From: Trebouxia sp. TZW2008
Taxonomy: Eukaryota > Chlorophyta > Trebouxiophyceae > Trebouxiales > Trebouxiaceae
Reading direction: 5' to 3'
DNA length: 64,000 bases
Assembly (NCBI GenBank): GCA_002118135.1
Contig: BDIU01000075.1
Location: 62,001 to 126,000, forward strand
Positions 43,901 through 64,000 of the stretch are shown piece by piece (position 1 is the stretch's first letter; each line of letters opens with the position of its first letter). The notes under the pieces were generated by a model that saw nothing but the letters and a program-made list of their open reading frames with translations, did not search any database and was not told the DNA's origin. The position numbers were made by a program, and so were the translations under genes.

Positions 43901-44917
43901 TTGCTCCAGGGTCTGTTTGCAATAGGTGTTGGTGCATGGCCTCCAATTTGGTCTCAACATGATGTACAAAACAGATGTTTTGCCCTTGATGAATCTTGAT
44001 GATTTGCCTTGTTTTTTGTTTGCTGCTGCTCCCAGGCTTGTTTGTGTCAAGCATGCACTTCCATTTGCAGTTATCGTTCAGCAGCAATAAGGTGACAATG
44101 TAGGCATCAAGCTTGGAAGACTGATGACTGTTCTGTCTGTATGGATCACATTGCCTCAACTTTATTGCTCTGCAAGCTGTGTAAGGCATGATGTTATGCT
44201 GTCGCGTTGCACTCTGTTGGATAGATGGTTGCATGCACACTCTGTCACAGAAGTTGAGCTTGCATGTAGTCGAGCATCACATGATCCCTTGTATGTCCAA
44301 CTACATGCAATCACGCTCATAAAGCTGCAGATACTCAATGCAGATGTCTCGCAGTGCATACTGTTGCATCTCGCAAGGGCTGTGCATGACAGCTTGCATT
44401 GCAAGTTGGTACAACTTGTACCTGCATATGTAATCCCAGGCTTCCAGACGTGATTTGGCATTGCATTTGACCTACATCTATGGGATTGTAGGAATCTCAG
44501 ACACTGTTGTGCTACATTACACGTGCACTCCTCCGAGCAAGTGAATGGCGTGGGAACAGAGGCTCTCGTTATGATGCCTCATGGAGTAGACTTTCTGTTT
44601 CTGACTGTGATGGCTACAGCAACGTTGTCATGCTGAAAGCTCAATCAACAGCACAGAAACATTCTGCCAGCCTACACATTCAACTTAAAAAGGTGATGTG
44701 CTACACAACAAAAGCACACCCCTGGAAATGCAATCACGCTTGATAGCTGAGTGTAACTTTATGCCACAGGGACGAGTTGATGGTATACAGATGGCCCTAC
44801 GGTGACATCCCAACCAGGTGGTCTACCTTTTTACGGCTGCAGAAATTTTACGAAAGGACTGCACAGTGAGAAGAAAGACAAGGCTTTGTGATCGTTATGA
44901 CTGCATCATTACACATA
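43901..44917. other. Convergent 3' region between TOM1 and THIC
   Basis: No gene seen. Positions 44558-44605 match part of the dispersed repeat at 49049 and 55636 (GAGGCTCTCGTTATGATGCC...GTAGAC). Confidence 0.5.
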
Positions 44918-54294
<9,377 letters not shown>

Positions 54295-55002
54295 GATGCT
54301 TCTCAATGCACCTGCTGAAAGCTTGCGTTAGCGATCGATGTGTATCACTGCAACAAAGGTCACATGAGTCGAGGTGAATTTTGTTACAATCGCAGGCCCT
54401 TAGTAACGAGGAGGAAGAGGAACAGCATGACCGATGCGAAGCCTGACATGCAAAGCATTTTGCAGCTTGAGTGCTTGCGCCTGGGAAGCAGCGTGTTTCA
54501 CCATGACTGACATTTGCTACAAGTATAACTGAGTCATTTCGTCAACCAAGCACATCGTGTGCCTTTGCAGCAGCAGGTTCAAGAGGGATCATGCTTCTGC
54601 AATTTCACTTGAATCAAATCAGATGCTAAGGAAGGCTTTGATCCCGTTCAGGCCCTCGCCCATCACTGCAAAAATCCAGGTCTCTCTAGCTCTGTCTCAC
54701 ATCTCAGGCTTGCAGTACCGCAACCTCAGAATCTGCCGCCTGGCATAATGCATGCCATGCATGATTGTCACTGCCGCAAAGCATGATTGGTACTGCATAA
54801 GAAGCTGGCCTGAGTTTTACCAAAACGGGACCTCCTGACACACCACTCATGTGTGTCACCTTTGCATGCACCTGGTTTCTGATTCCTGTGCTAAGCATGA
54901 CAACATGTTTTGCACAGCAATTGCAAGCTCTCATGTGCACGCACATTTACACGCCATGCATGTGCGTAGCAGACATACATTCGACTGTGATTCATTGCCA
55001 AC
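54295..55002. other. Region between VPS52 stop and THIC start
   Basis: Same-strand neighbours. The part next to THIC (to about 54450) is CpG-rich and probably holds its promoter; the rest would be VPS52 3' sequence. No TPP aptamer consensus was recognised here. Confidence 0.45.
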
Positions 55003-58000
55003 TCAAGTTCGGTTGTATCTCTTGATTTCATACATTATCGACTGTACAGTGACAGCATCCCTAGCCAGTGCTACCCCGTCGCCACCAGAGCGCCGTAGCA
55101 GTTCCAGTAAGCGTGTGTAATACAGTAACAGCTGAGTCATGGCGGCCTTCAAAACTTCGCGTCCAGCTGGACTGTTCTTGAAGTCTTTCATGGTATCCCT
55201 GCAGGAAGTCATCATGCATCAGACCAAATGAAGTTGTCTCAAGACCTTGGCAAACAGTTTGCAACCAGCATGTGAAGAGTCTGTCGTGCATGCTGCCAAG
55301 CACGAGAATGCAAAACACTTTTGGTTTGCCTGCTCATTTTGCAGTGTCATCAGAGGTCAACAAATATTTTGATTTGGTTCAGCCTTTCATCAGCAGGACA
55401 TTTGCCTTTTCTTCAAGTCAAATGATCAGCTGCCTTGAATTGCCAGACACATTCACCTGTGCTTTCAGGCCATGAAGTCCGGTGCATCACAGCTGGCTTC
55501 CTACCCTGGTTGATTGGAAAGACATTTTGGATGGCTGTGCATGACGTTGTGACTGTGCATTTTGGAGGCAACTGAACAACATGCCATATTGAATAACTAT
55601 AAATGGCAATATGTAATGACACTGACTCAGCAGATAATTGTTGCTTTCAGAGCAGCAGTTCCCGGCTGCCTCTTTAGATAGAGGCTGCCGTCGTGACACC
55701 TAGCGACGCAGACATTGTTTTTCTTTTTCAGGAGAGCTAGCGTGAGACAACGTCGACTTTGTCCATCATCCCTCAATTGGCTTTCTGCATCATGCTGGAC
55801 ACAAACTGCACCTCAGAGTGTCTTTTCCCCACTTGTCAGACACTGCAAGGCGCCATGTGTGTTTGGCATGATGAAGAAAGCGTATGCTGCAGAAAGCTTT
55901 CCCTACTCTACTGCGGCACATGACAAATGATGAAAACATTGTCTCTTGCTGACCCACTTTCATGCACAGTCTGGCAATGTCACCAAAATGCCACTATGCC
56001 TTGAACAGCTTGCGCAAAGGTGCCCACCATTTCCTCACTGAAAGATCACACCTCCAAAGTCAGCTCAGCAGGAACTCAGCTGCGCAGGGCTCTACAACTA
56101 AGTTGCTGCAGAAGGACATGCTCTCCTCAAGCTATGCTGCTGTATGCAAACTTACTTGTGCAAAACCTCTATGTTGGCCTGCCACGAGGATGCGAAGTCT
56201 TGTAGCACTGGGGCAGCTTCATTAGGGCCGTAGCCTGGTAAGGGCACTCCCTCGGCCTGCCCTCCCTTGTGCTTCTGAGCAGCTTCAGCCCTCTTGACAA
56301 AGCCTATTAGGGTTCCAAACTGGCTGAGCAATTGCTCTTCCACGTACATGCTCGTACATGTCATTAGCTGGTCCTACATTCATGCAAAGTCACAGTTAAA
56401 ATTTCTCAGTGTGTCTTGTGCTTCTAGGCAGCTTCAGCCCTCTTCACAAAGCCTATCAGGGTGCCAAACTGGCTGAGCAAATTGCTCCTCCACATACATA
56501 CTGGTGCATGTCATCAGCTGGTCCTGCACTCAGGCAAATGCATGGTCAGGGGTCTTATGCCACTCAGTAACTTAGACCCTTTTTGAAAAAAAACTGCATC
56601 AGGGTGTCAAGTTGAGTGATACTGGTCCATGTGATGAGCTGGCCCTACAGCCAGAACAGATCAAGGCTGAAATCAACACCACGCTTTGTGCTTATTACAG
56701 CATTCAAACTATTCAGGGTGCATAGCAGCGTCAGAATGACCAAGCAGATGAACTGTGATATACATCTGACTTGTGGTGAGCAGAAGGAGTGTCCACCTCA
56801 AACTCTTTGCGAGTGGCATTGCCAGTGGAGCCCAGCCCATGGTCCTTCTGAGGTGAAGAGGAACCGGGAGGGGGCGGCGCTTGCTGCATCCTTGCCTGAG
56901 TGTCCCTCAACACCTGCAAGCATTGAACCGTTTGCATTACCATCAACAGCATGGGATACGTCAGCATTTGGATCAGCAGCATGAGCTTTAACATCAGCAG
57001 CATCAGCATCACACCATCACAATGAGCAGCATTAGCATTGCAGTAAGCAGCAGTAGCGTTGGTGTGTCAAGCATTGGTGTGTTCCAGGCACGAACGTACC
57101 CATAGGCAGCATTGCGCCAGCATTAGCAGCAGCACGAGCTGTAGCATTAGCATGGGTGTCATGATTCCCACTGTCATCCAAGTGACCGCCACAGACAATG
57201 CATTGCACTGTTTGTGAGTCGTACCATGGCTACATGGTTGAAGTTGTTGATGAGGAAGATGGTCCCCAGCTTCTTGGTCTTAAAGGTTCGCGGCAGCTGC
57301 ATGAGCAGATCCATGCAGGCGTACCGCATCCGGTCCAGATTGTGGTCAAGCTGCCCATCCTAAACAACAGCAACAACAATGACAATTGGATAGATCTTGT
57401 GAATGCAGAAGATGGTTCCCAGCTTCTTGGTCTTGAAGGCGCATGGCGGCTGCATGAGGTCCATGCGTGCAGACCGCATCGAGTCCAAAGTGTGGCCAAG
57501 CGGTCCATCCTGTGTGACAGATGAAGACCTTGATGCAACTGACGCACAAGGTTTCAAGACACCATGCAACTTTTGGGAGCTGACAGCTTCTGTTTACACT
57601 GAGCACTTTGTGCAATCCTTTGATGCAGGATCATAACAAATATGGTCTCATCGCGTACTTGACAAACATGTTCCAAATATCAGGAGGCTGAAGCATTCTG
57701 GGCATTCTGGGCATTCTTGAGCTGGGAAACCAATCAACTTGGCCACGCACAGCACGTTGCCATGCAGAGTACTCAGACACAGCATAATGTTACAGAAACA
57801 TTGCCTGGATTTCAACATGTAGACACAGCATGATGGCCGGACAAATGTTGCATGGTACAGTAAACTCTCTTTGTAAGGACACTCAATGTAAGCACAATCT
57901 CAATGTAAGGACAATCTCAATGTAAGGACAACACCCTTGGCACAAATCACTGCATTCTGACTGCAGTGTTCCCTCTGAGAATGGACAATTCGATGTAAGG

Positions 58001-61000
58001 GTATTTCTTTGGGTAACCAAAGCAGTCTTTACAAAGAGAGGTTACTGTAATCAGCATTTGAGCATGGCAGGGCGGCTGTCACCTGTATGATTATGTGCAA
58101 CTGGGCAAGTGACAGCCGTTCTGCCATGCCTAATGCCACAAAGTGACCAGCACTATAGGCACAGCATGATGGTATGAGAAACAGTACCTGATAATCAGCA
58201 TTCAAACAGAGTAGGGAAGCTGTCAGCTGCGCATATCTGTGCACAATGTGGTGAACCTTGACATCTGGGGTGAAGGTGCTGATGTTGTAGTGCTTGATAC
58301 TGCTTAGCTGCAAGTCGAACAAAGCCTGCAATATTGTCACCAGATGTCAGCAATAACATCAGATGTTGTTGTGCTTGACAGTACTGAGCTGCAAGTCAAA
58401 CAGGGGCTGCACATCAACGGATTTTGCACTGCTTGATACTACAAAACTGCTTGTCAAACAAGGCCTGCTTTATCATCAGGCAAAAGTTAATGTCAGCCAC
58501 TTGCTTGGCTGACCTTCCCTTCATTGACTCCTGACAATATGCAGCATACTGAGCGCCAGGACTAGTTCACGTCACAATTTGTGAGCGTGCTTAAGCATGC
58601 TGTGCAGTCAGCAGAAGCAAGCATATCACTGATAAGGGTTGTCAGTGTGCTTCAATGTACATGGTCATTCTGCTTGGCTGCAGAGATTCAAGTGTCGCTT
58701 CAAGAATTTCCAAATTGGTGCAGCATCTCTTCAGGCATTCAAGAGTCACGCAGTGAAAATGCTTCAGTATGTAATACTTGGATGCTTGCAAAGATGCTGT
58801 ACCAATTTCGCAACTCTTGAAGTGCTAGGGTGCATGCTTGCTGATTGACGCCCATTGTGATCATTGCAGTCACTCTGCAATCCTTGCTCGTGACATTGAC
58901 AACTACTTGCCTTTTGCACACATGCTGTATCAATGAGCAAGGCTCCAGTTTTGTAGACAAAATTGAGCGTTTTTGCAAGATGACTATTCATACTTGACAT
59001 TGTCTGTATGGCCCCCTATTGGGTCTCTAAGAAAGTGATCATACGTGACTAATTCATTGAACCCCAAGGCAATGATGGCCACCATGCTGCATTGCTGCTC
59101 TGACAAACGATGTGACACAATTTTGACAGCTCCCTTTCACTGTCAACTACCCCTGAGGCCCCTTGCATCCTTTGCTGTGATACTTGTCAGCGCTGGATCT
59201 TAAAAGCAGCTGCTGAATGTCACTGTCACAGCACATGCTGACCCCGTGCAATGGGGTTGAAGGGGTCAAGGGGGGAGGGGAAGTTGCCCACCTTGAATCG
59301 AGGCCACAGCGCAATATTGATCCTGTCTAGGTAGTCATCTAAGCAGGGAATGCGGCGTTTGTTCATAATCAGCTGATGGTGGTAGTTGATTCGTATCATC
59401 AGCAATAAGCACAGGATGTCCCAAGTCTCCTGCACAGCATACGTGTCGAAAAACTAAATCAAGGTTCTTGACATAAGGAGACTTCTGGTGTAACATCGCA
59501 GTTGAAATTCATTCTCTGCACTCAGGCTGCACTGGTACTGAAAAGGAAGGACACATGAATGACAGGAGAGACGTTTCGAAAAATCAATGCACTTGTCACA
59601 ACAAGAAGTTACTGTAGTGTGCTGGCAGACCTGCAACGTCGCAGCCAGAGCGGATTCCACGACTTGCAATGTAGGGGCAAACAGCTCGTGAAAGACTGCC
59701 GCCTCCTGGAAGAAGTCAGAGCAGAAGAGGTACTCAGAGGTGGCGGTGTCCATCAACAGCTTGTTGGCACTCCGGAACAACAGCTGCAAGGCAATCATTG
59801 AGTCAGGAGCAATCTATGCAAGGCATGAACCTCGTGCAAAAACATTTGTGCAGAAGGGAGGTATCCTGAGGTACATCTGTCCTGCACAGAACAACAGGTG
59901 TGATAAAAGACAGACAGCTAGTCAGGAGCAATCTATGCAAGGCGGGACCCTAACGTAAAGAAGTTTGTGCAGAACAGACGTGCCCTGAGGTGCATCAGGT
60001 ATGATAAGCCTGAGAAGCAGCAGGTAGTCAGCAGGAGTCCAATGACAAGCCTTCAGGAAGCAGCCTAAGCAGGGCAGTCGTGCAAGGTATGGCAGTATTC
60101 CTAAAAAGCTGATTGGTACTGCTAAACAACAGCTGCAGGGCAACAGCCATCTAGTCAGCAAAACATTGACAGGAGGCAAAGGCCAAATGTCAAGAGCTCT
60201 GCGAGTGCCAACCTAGGCAGAAAATATCATCCAGTGAAGTGATTATATGCTACACTGCTCAGTCAAGTTCACTGCGAACCTCAGAGAGCACTTCTTACGC
60301 TCAAATCCTGTCGCATGTGGAATGAGACAGGCTGATCTAGGTGGCGAAGGATGTCAGCTGTGTCAGCAAGCACTGAAATAATCACTGTACTCACTGCTCA
60401 AACAGCAATCACTGCACATAGCAGTCAACAGACTTGATGGCGCACCTCAAAGGAGAACTTTTTATGCTCTGACTCCGCGACATGTGGAATATGATGGCAG
60501 GCTGACCTAGGTGGTGAAGGTCTGACAGTGCTCGTTCAGTGGTGTCCGAGCACTGAAACAACCACTGTACTCACTGCTCAAACGGCAATCACTGTACACA
60601 GCAGTCAACAACCTTCATGGCGCACCTCAAAGGAAAATTTCTTGTGCTCGGACTCGGCCACATGTGGAATGATGGCAGGCTGATCTAGGTGGTGCAGGAT
60701 GTTTGCTCTGTCCCCAAGCACAAACACATCCTGGCGGTCCTGCCCTCCTGCAGCGGCCCTCTGGAAGAGGGCCATCATGCCAGTAGGAACCACATCTGCT
60801 GAGCCTATCACGTCTGTCTGACTGGCCAGGTCCTCCTGTAAGCATCCATACAGGTCAGTCTGCACAAAGGCGGACAAAGGCGCTTGAAGCCATTTGCCCT
60901 GGTGGTCAGGCAACCAAAAGAGTCATCATGCCGGTGGGCACTACATCTGCTGAGCCTGTCATACTTGTCTGACTGACTGGGTATACTCATCAATCAAGGC

Positions 61001-63608
61001 TTTGGTTGCTGCACGCTTAGCTTCAGATTGATTGCTTTGTTTGCTGCGTGATGTAGAGTAACTGGCAGAGCAATGGCTCAGCGTCATCTCTTGCAGCACG
61101 GCATTAGGCAGCTGACCTGACGAGCCATGACATAACACAGCAAATACCATGGGCACTTTGCCAACTGCACGCTTGACCCAATACCATTGCACACTCATCT
61201 TCAGGTGCTCAATTGCTGCCAGGTATGCTCAGCAATGGGAGGACAACACCCTGGACAAGGTGTCAATGTACATGAAGCGGCAATAACCCGATGCCATTGC
61301 TGACTCACCTTCAGGCGCTCAATTGCTGCCAGGTATGCTCAGCAATGCGAGGCCAACACCCTGGACAAGGTGTCAATGTATATGAAGCGGTAATAACCCA
61401 ATGCCATTGCTGACTTACCTTCAGGCGCTCAATTGCTGCCAGGTATGCTCAGCAATGCGAGGACAACACCCTGGACAAGGTGTCAATGTACATGAAGCGG
61501 CAATAACCCAATGCCATTGCTGACTCACCTTCAGGCGCTCAATTGCTGCCAGGTATGCTCAGCAATGGGAGGACAACACCCTGGACAAGGTGTCAATGTA
61601 CATGAAGCGGCAATAACCCAATGCCATTGCTGACTCACCTTCAGACGCTCAATTGCTGCCAGGTATACTCAGAAGTGGGAGGATAACACCCTGCACAAGG
61701 TGTCAATGTACGCGATGTGACAGTTACTCAAGACCATTGTTATCTTACTTTCAGACGCTCAATTGCTGCCAGGTAAGCCCTGAAGTGGGATGACAAAACC
61801 CTGGATAAGGTGTCAATGTAGGCCGTGCGCACTTCCCCAAACACCTCCCCACCATGCAGCCGCATGAATGTCACCAGATACTTGTACTTGAGCAGAACAT
61901 TCTGCTGCAGGATCTGAATGTTGGTCTTTGGCTTGCGCAGGGCATATATTCTTTGCATCAGAAAGTCCCTTGACTTGGAGACTGCCTTCACTCGCAGCTT
62001 CTCTAGCTCAGGCGCTACATCCTTGTAGGCTGCTGAATTCTGAGCAGCCTCGTTCTTCTCTAGGAAGTTCAGCTTCCTGTACAGGCAAGAAAGCTGACTA
62101 AGTGGGGCATAAGTCTTTTGCGCGAGGAAGTGTTGTGACTTGGAGACTGCCTTGACTTAGGCCTTCCCTAATGCAGGCGCTACATGCTTGTGGGCTGCTG
62201 AGTTCTGAGCAGTATCGTTCTTCTCCAGGAAGTTGAGCTTCCTGTACAGGCAAGAAAGCTGACTCAGTGTGGGGCGTCAGTCTTTTGCATGAGGAAGTGT
62301 TGTGACTTTGAGACTGCCTAGACTCGCAGCTTCTATAGCTCAGGCGCTACATCCTTGTAGGCTGCTGAGTCCTGAGTAGCCTGGATTTTCTTCAGGAGTT
62401 TGAGCTTCCTGTACAGGCAAAGCAGCAGAGTTAGCACGGCAGAAGCCGTTTGCATGTGGGAGTCTTGTGGCTGCGAGATGGTGTTGACTTGCAACTTCTG
62501 TGGCTCCGGCGTAACATTCTTGTAGGCTGCTGAGTTCTGAGCAGCCTTGTTTTTCTCAAGGAAGTTGAGCTTCCTGTACAGGTGACAAGACTGACTGTGC
62601 ACTGCATTAGTCAACTTCAATTCCATGTACTTTTGTGTTGTGACATGATGTTGTCTAATGCCTGTTGGGATGTGTTGTTCAACCAGGCATGTTTGCACAA
62701 TTGCTAGACGGCCTCAAGCACTCAATGACTGGCGATGCATTCAATGTTGGTGACGTAGCTGTGGTCGCCCTTGCTGACCATATTGTTGGGATGCGTAACA
62801 AGCTGTGGGTTACATGCAGCTGCTGTCAAACGCCTGCAAGGTGGTGTCTTGGCTTCTGACCTGCAGATGCATACAGAAGCAACAATCTGACTCCAAACAG
62901 TCCAAAGCCATTTGTGCGCTGACCCGTGCAGACTCAAAAGGTGTTCATGGAAGACGTCATCAACTTCAACCTGCACAATGCCCTCAATCAGGCCTGGCGG
63001 GATGGCCATATCTATCTTGAGCCTTTGCAGACTCAATAGGTGTTCATGGAAGGACTCATGTCAGTGTCAAGGCATTTCTGACTGCGCCTTTCGTGTGGGA
63101 TTCGAAGCTTTTGACCAGGTGTGCGCAGTCACCGTCATCTTCATACAACATAAAGCCCATCTGTACCTGTGAAGGCTCAGCAGGTGCTCATGGAAAGCTT
63201 CATCAACCTCAGTCTGCACGATGCCCTCAAGCAGAGCTGGTTGGACGGCCGCACTCTTGACGTGGAACACCAGGGATTTTCAAGCCTTGGACCAGATATG
63301 CGCGGTCACGGTCAGCTACATACAACAAATAAAGCCCATCTGTACCTGTGAAGGCTCAGCAGATGCTCATGAAAAGCTTCATCAACCTCAGTCTGCACAA
63401 TGCCCTCAATCAGGCCTGGTGGAATGGCCACGCTCTCAATGAAGTTGCTCAGCTTCTGCTCTGTGCCCTTGCGGTTTTTCAGCTTGATGCTCATGGTCTG
63501 AGACTGCTCCTGCAGGGCTCGGATCTCAGTGCTGATGTTGCCCAGATCTGCTTGGAACTTGCCCAGCATGTCTTCCATGGTTGCCAGGATGCTGTCACAG
63601 CTACTGAT
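55003..63608 (-). CDS. VPS52: Vacuolar protein sorting-associated protein 52 (GARP complex), N-terminus off the window
   Basis: Tethers endosome-derived vesicles at the trans-Golgi with VPS51/53/54. Ten exons on the minus strand: 63346-63608, 61749-62076, 60626-60835, 59631-59783, 59292-59429, 58188-58325, 57225-57359, 56797-56913, 56156-56373, 55003-55198; 631 aa visible, all phases agree. Landmarks: MEDMLGKFQADLGNIS, MSIKLKNRKGTEQKL, VAIPPGLIEGIVQTEV, KYLVTFMRLHGGEVFGEVR, DTLSRVLSSHFRAYL, NILHHLDQPAIIPHVAES, LLMDTATSEYLFCSDFF, RINIALWPRF, and a C-terminus with AAMTQLLLYYTRL and SIMYEIKRY. The coiled-coil N-terminus must lie beyond base 64000. Nearly every intron contains echoes of its flanking exon. 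Confidence 0.94.
55636..55728 (+). repeat. Dispersed short repeat, copy 2
   Basis: Second copy of the element at 49049-49140, in the last VPS52 intron; similar length, ending in TTTTTCTTTTT. Confidence 0.65.
56440..56650 (-). repeat. Echoes of VPS52 penultimate exon
   Basis: About 56430-56525 repeats the exon opening (GACCAGCTGATGACATGCAC...CTGATAGGCTTTGTGAAGAG). A weak copy lies near 56600-56650. Confidence 0.8.
57395..57510 (-). repeat. Echo of VPS52 exon 57225-57359
   Basis: Minus strand repeats DGPLGHTLDSMR...FKTKKLGTIF with frameshifts, upstream of the functional DGQLDHNLDRMR exon. Confidence 0.83.
57855..58049. mobile_element. MITE copy C, TAAGGACA family (best preserved)
   Basis: 195 bp including a TA on each side. 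Left end CAGTAAACTCTCTTTGTAAG is the inverted repeat of the right end, which read in reverse is CAGTAACCTCTCTTTGTAAA. Inside are three direct TGTAAGGACA/TGTAAGCACA words and CTGCATTCTGACTGCAGTG. TA duplication and CAGT ends point to a Tc1/mariner/pogo-type superfamily (family knowledge). Non-coding, so mobilised in trans if at all. Confidence 0.9.
58050..58135 (-). repeat. Echo of VPS52 exon 58188-58325 donor half
   Basis: GACAGCCG-CCTGCCATGCTCAAATGCTGATTA type sequence on the minus strand repeats the exon end (CTGACAGCTTCCCTAC...AATGCTGATTATC) immediately beside MITE copy C. Confidence 0.7.
60280..60990 (-). repeat. Echoes of VPS52 exon 60626-60835
   Basis: Donor-half copies near 60290-60360 and 60440-60530 (TGATCTAGGTGG, TTCCACATGT on the given strand) and an acceptor-half copy near 60905-60985 flank the intact exon on the expected sides. 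Confidence 0.82.
61201..61750 (-). repeat. Five 110-bp tandem echoes of a VPS52 exon donor half
   Basis: Unit starts at 61201, 61311, 61421, 61531 and 61641, and the functional exon end at 61751, exactly 110 bp apart. Each unit holds (minus strand) YIDTLSRVLSSH, a TGA in frame, then AYLAAIERLK and a donor AAG|GTGAGT or similar. The middle units differ at only a few positions. In-frame stops make inclusion in a functional protein unlikely. Confidence 0.93.
62160..62585 (-). repeat. Three echoes of VPS52 exon 61749-62076 acceptor half
   Basis: Copies of the segment coding RKLNFLEKN-AAQNSAAYKDVAPE recur with their CTGTACAG acceptors at about 62165-62240, 62325-62410 and 62480-62575. Confidence 0.88.
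62930..63275 (-). repeat. Two echoes of VPS52 exon 63346-63608 donor half
   Basis: The segment coding IPPGLIEGIVQ-EVD-FHEHLLSLHR repeats near 62935-63015 and 63175-63260, each still open and with its donor region. Confidence 0.88.
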
Positions 63609-63639
63609 CTGCAGACGCATCACCTGTCAGTGCAGGTTG

Positions 63640-63990
63640 CTGCTGATGACTTCCAATTCAGCAGCAAGAATTGCGAGCCCGATGTGCTTCATCGTGGCCA
63701 GGTACTGTCACAGCTGCTGATGTGAAAAAGTGACCATGACTGCTGCCAATGCAGAGTGCTGATGTTGCCCAGATCTGCCTGGAACTTGCCCAACATGTCT
63801 TCCATGGTTGCCAGGATGCTGTCACAGCTGCTGATCTGCAAACAAATGTCAATATGACCAGTATCAAAATGGTGTCCCCCTGTCAATGGGAAGTGCTGAT
63901 GTTGCTCAGATCTGCCTGGAACTTGCCCAGCATGTCTTCCATGGTCGCCAGGATGCTGTCACAGCTGCTGATCTGCAAACACATATCTTG
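63640..63990 (-). repeat. Echoes of VPS52 exon 63346-63608 acceptor half
   Basis: The segment coding ISSCDSILATMEDMLGKFQADLGNIS recurs almost unchanged at about 63750-63838 and 63895-63978, with a decayed piece near 63680-63720. The window ends here. Confidence 0.88.
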
Positions 63991-64000
63991 ACGTGACAGC

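Noticed and set aside
61201..61750. CRISPR-like regular repeat
   Set aside because: Units are contiguous with no unique spacers, contain coding sequence of the adjacent VPS52 exon and sit in a eukaryotic intron.

Overview
The window is nuclear DNA of a green alga: Viridiplantae, probably Chlorophyta and possibly trebouxiophyte-like. Genes are cut into many short exons with GT-AG introns whose acceptors almost always read TGCAG. Gene content is plant-lineage: a plastid-type THIC, a KEULE/SEC1-type SM protein, a TOM1/TOM3 membrane protein, a plant-type PQBP1 and a BRICK1 subunit. There are no prokaryotic features.

Layout. 1-2873 (+): 3' part of a cyclase-associated protein (CAP) gene. 3915-4245 (+): a possible two-exon small gene. 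4433-6476 (+): a Crinkler-like fusion of a SAM-like header, a PD-(D/E)XK nuclease-like domain and a protein kinase. 7436-18489 (+): PQBP1 homologue with two WW domains and the U5-15kD/Dim1-binding tail. 20319-22422 (-): proteasome subunit alpha-6 (PSMA1/PAF). 22588-22854 (-): a tiny candidate gene. 23389-26696 (-): GT8-like glycosyltransferase. 27235-31032 (+): pseudokinase. 32031-32648 (-): F-box protein, 5' exon unresolved. 33176-41211 (-): SEC1/KEULE. 42132-42604 (+): BRK1. 42668-43900 (+): TOM1/TOM3. 44918-54294 (-): THIC. 55003-63608 (-): VPS52 of the GARP complex, running off the right edge.

Exon models were built by hand from splice phase. Every complete model closes in frame: Crinkler 533 aa, PQBP1 708, PSMA1 255, GT8 326, pseudokinase 439, SEC1 671, BRK1 86, THIC 634.

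The most striking property is architectural. In most genes, introns contain tandem, decaying copies of pieces of the neighbouring exon ('exon echoes'). Echoes of an exon's acceptor half lie upstream of the intact exon; echoes of its donor half lie downstream. Some arrays are highly regular (110 bp x5 in VPS52, 144 bp x3 in THIC, 221 bp in PQBP1). The Crinkler-like gene, BRK1 and TOM1 have none. Other notable items are a TA-flanked MITE family (three copies plus a fragment), two dispersed short repeats, a 63-bp gap between BRK1 and TOM1 suggesting a dicistronic transcript, and CpG-rich patches at gene starts within CpG-poor gene bodies.

Most genes are cytoplasmic housekeeping or trafficking functions (SEC1 and VPS52 in vesicle fusion and tethering, CAP and BRK1 in actin control). 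They do not form one pathway.
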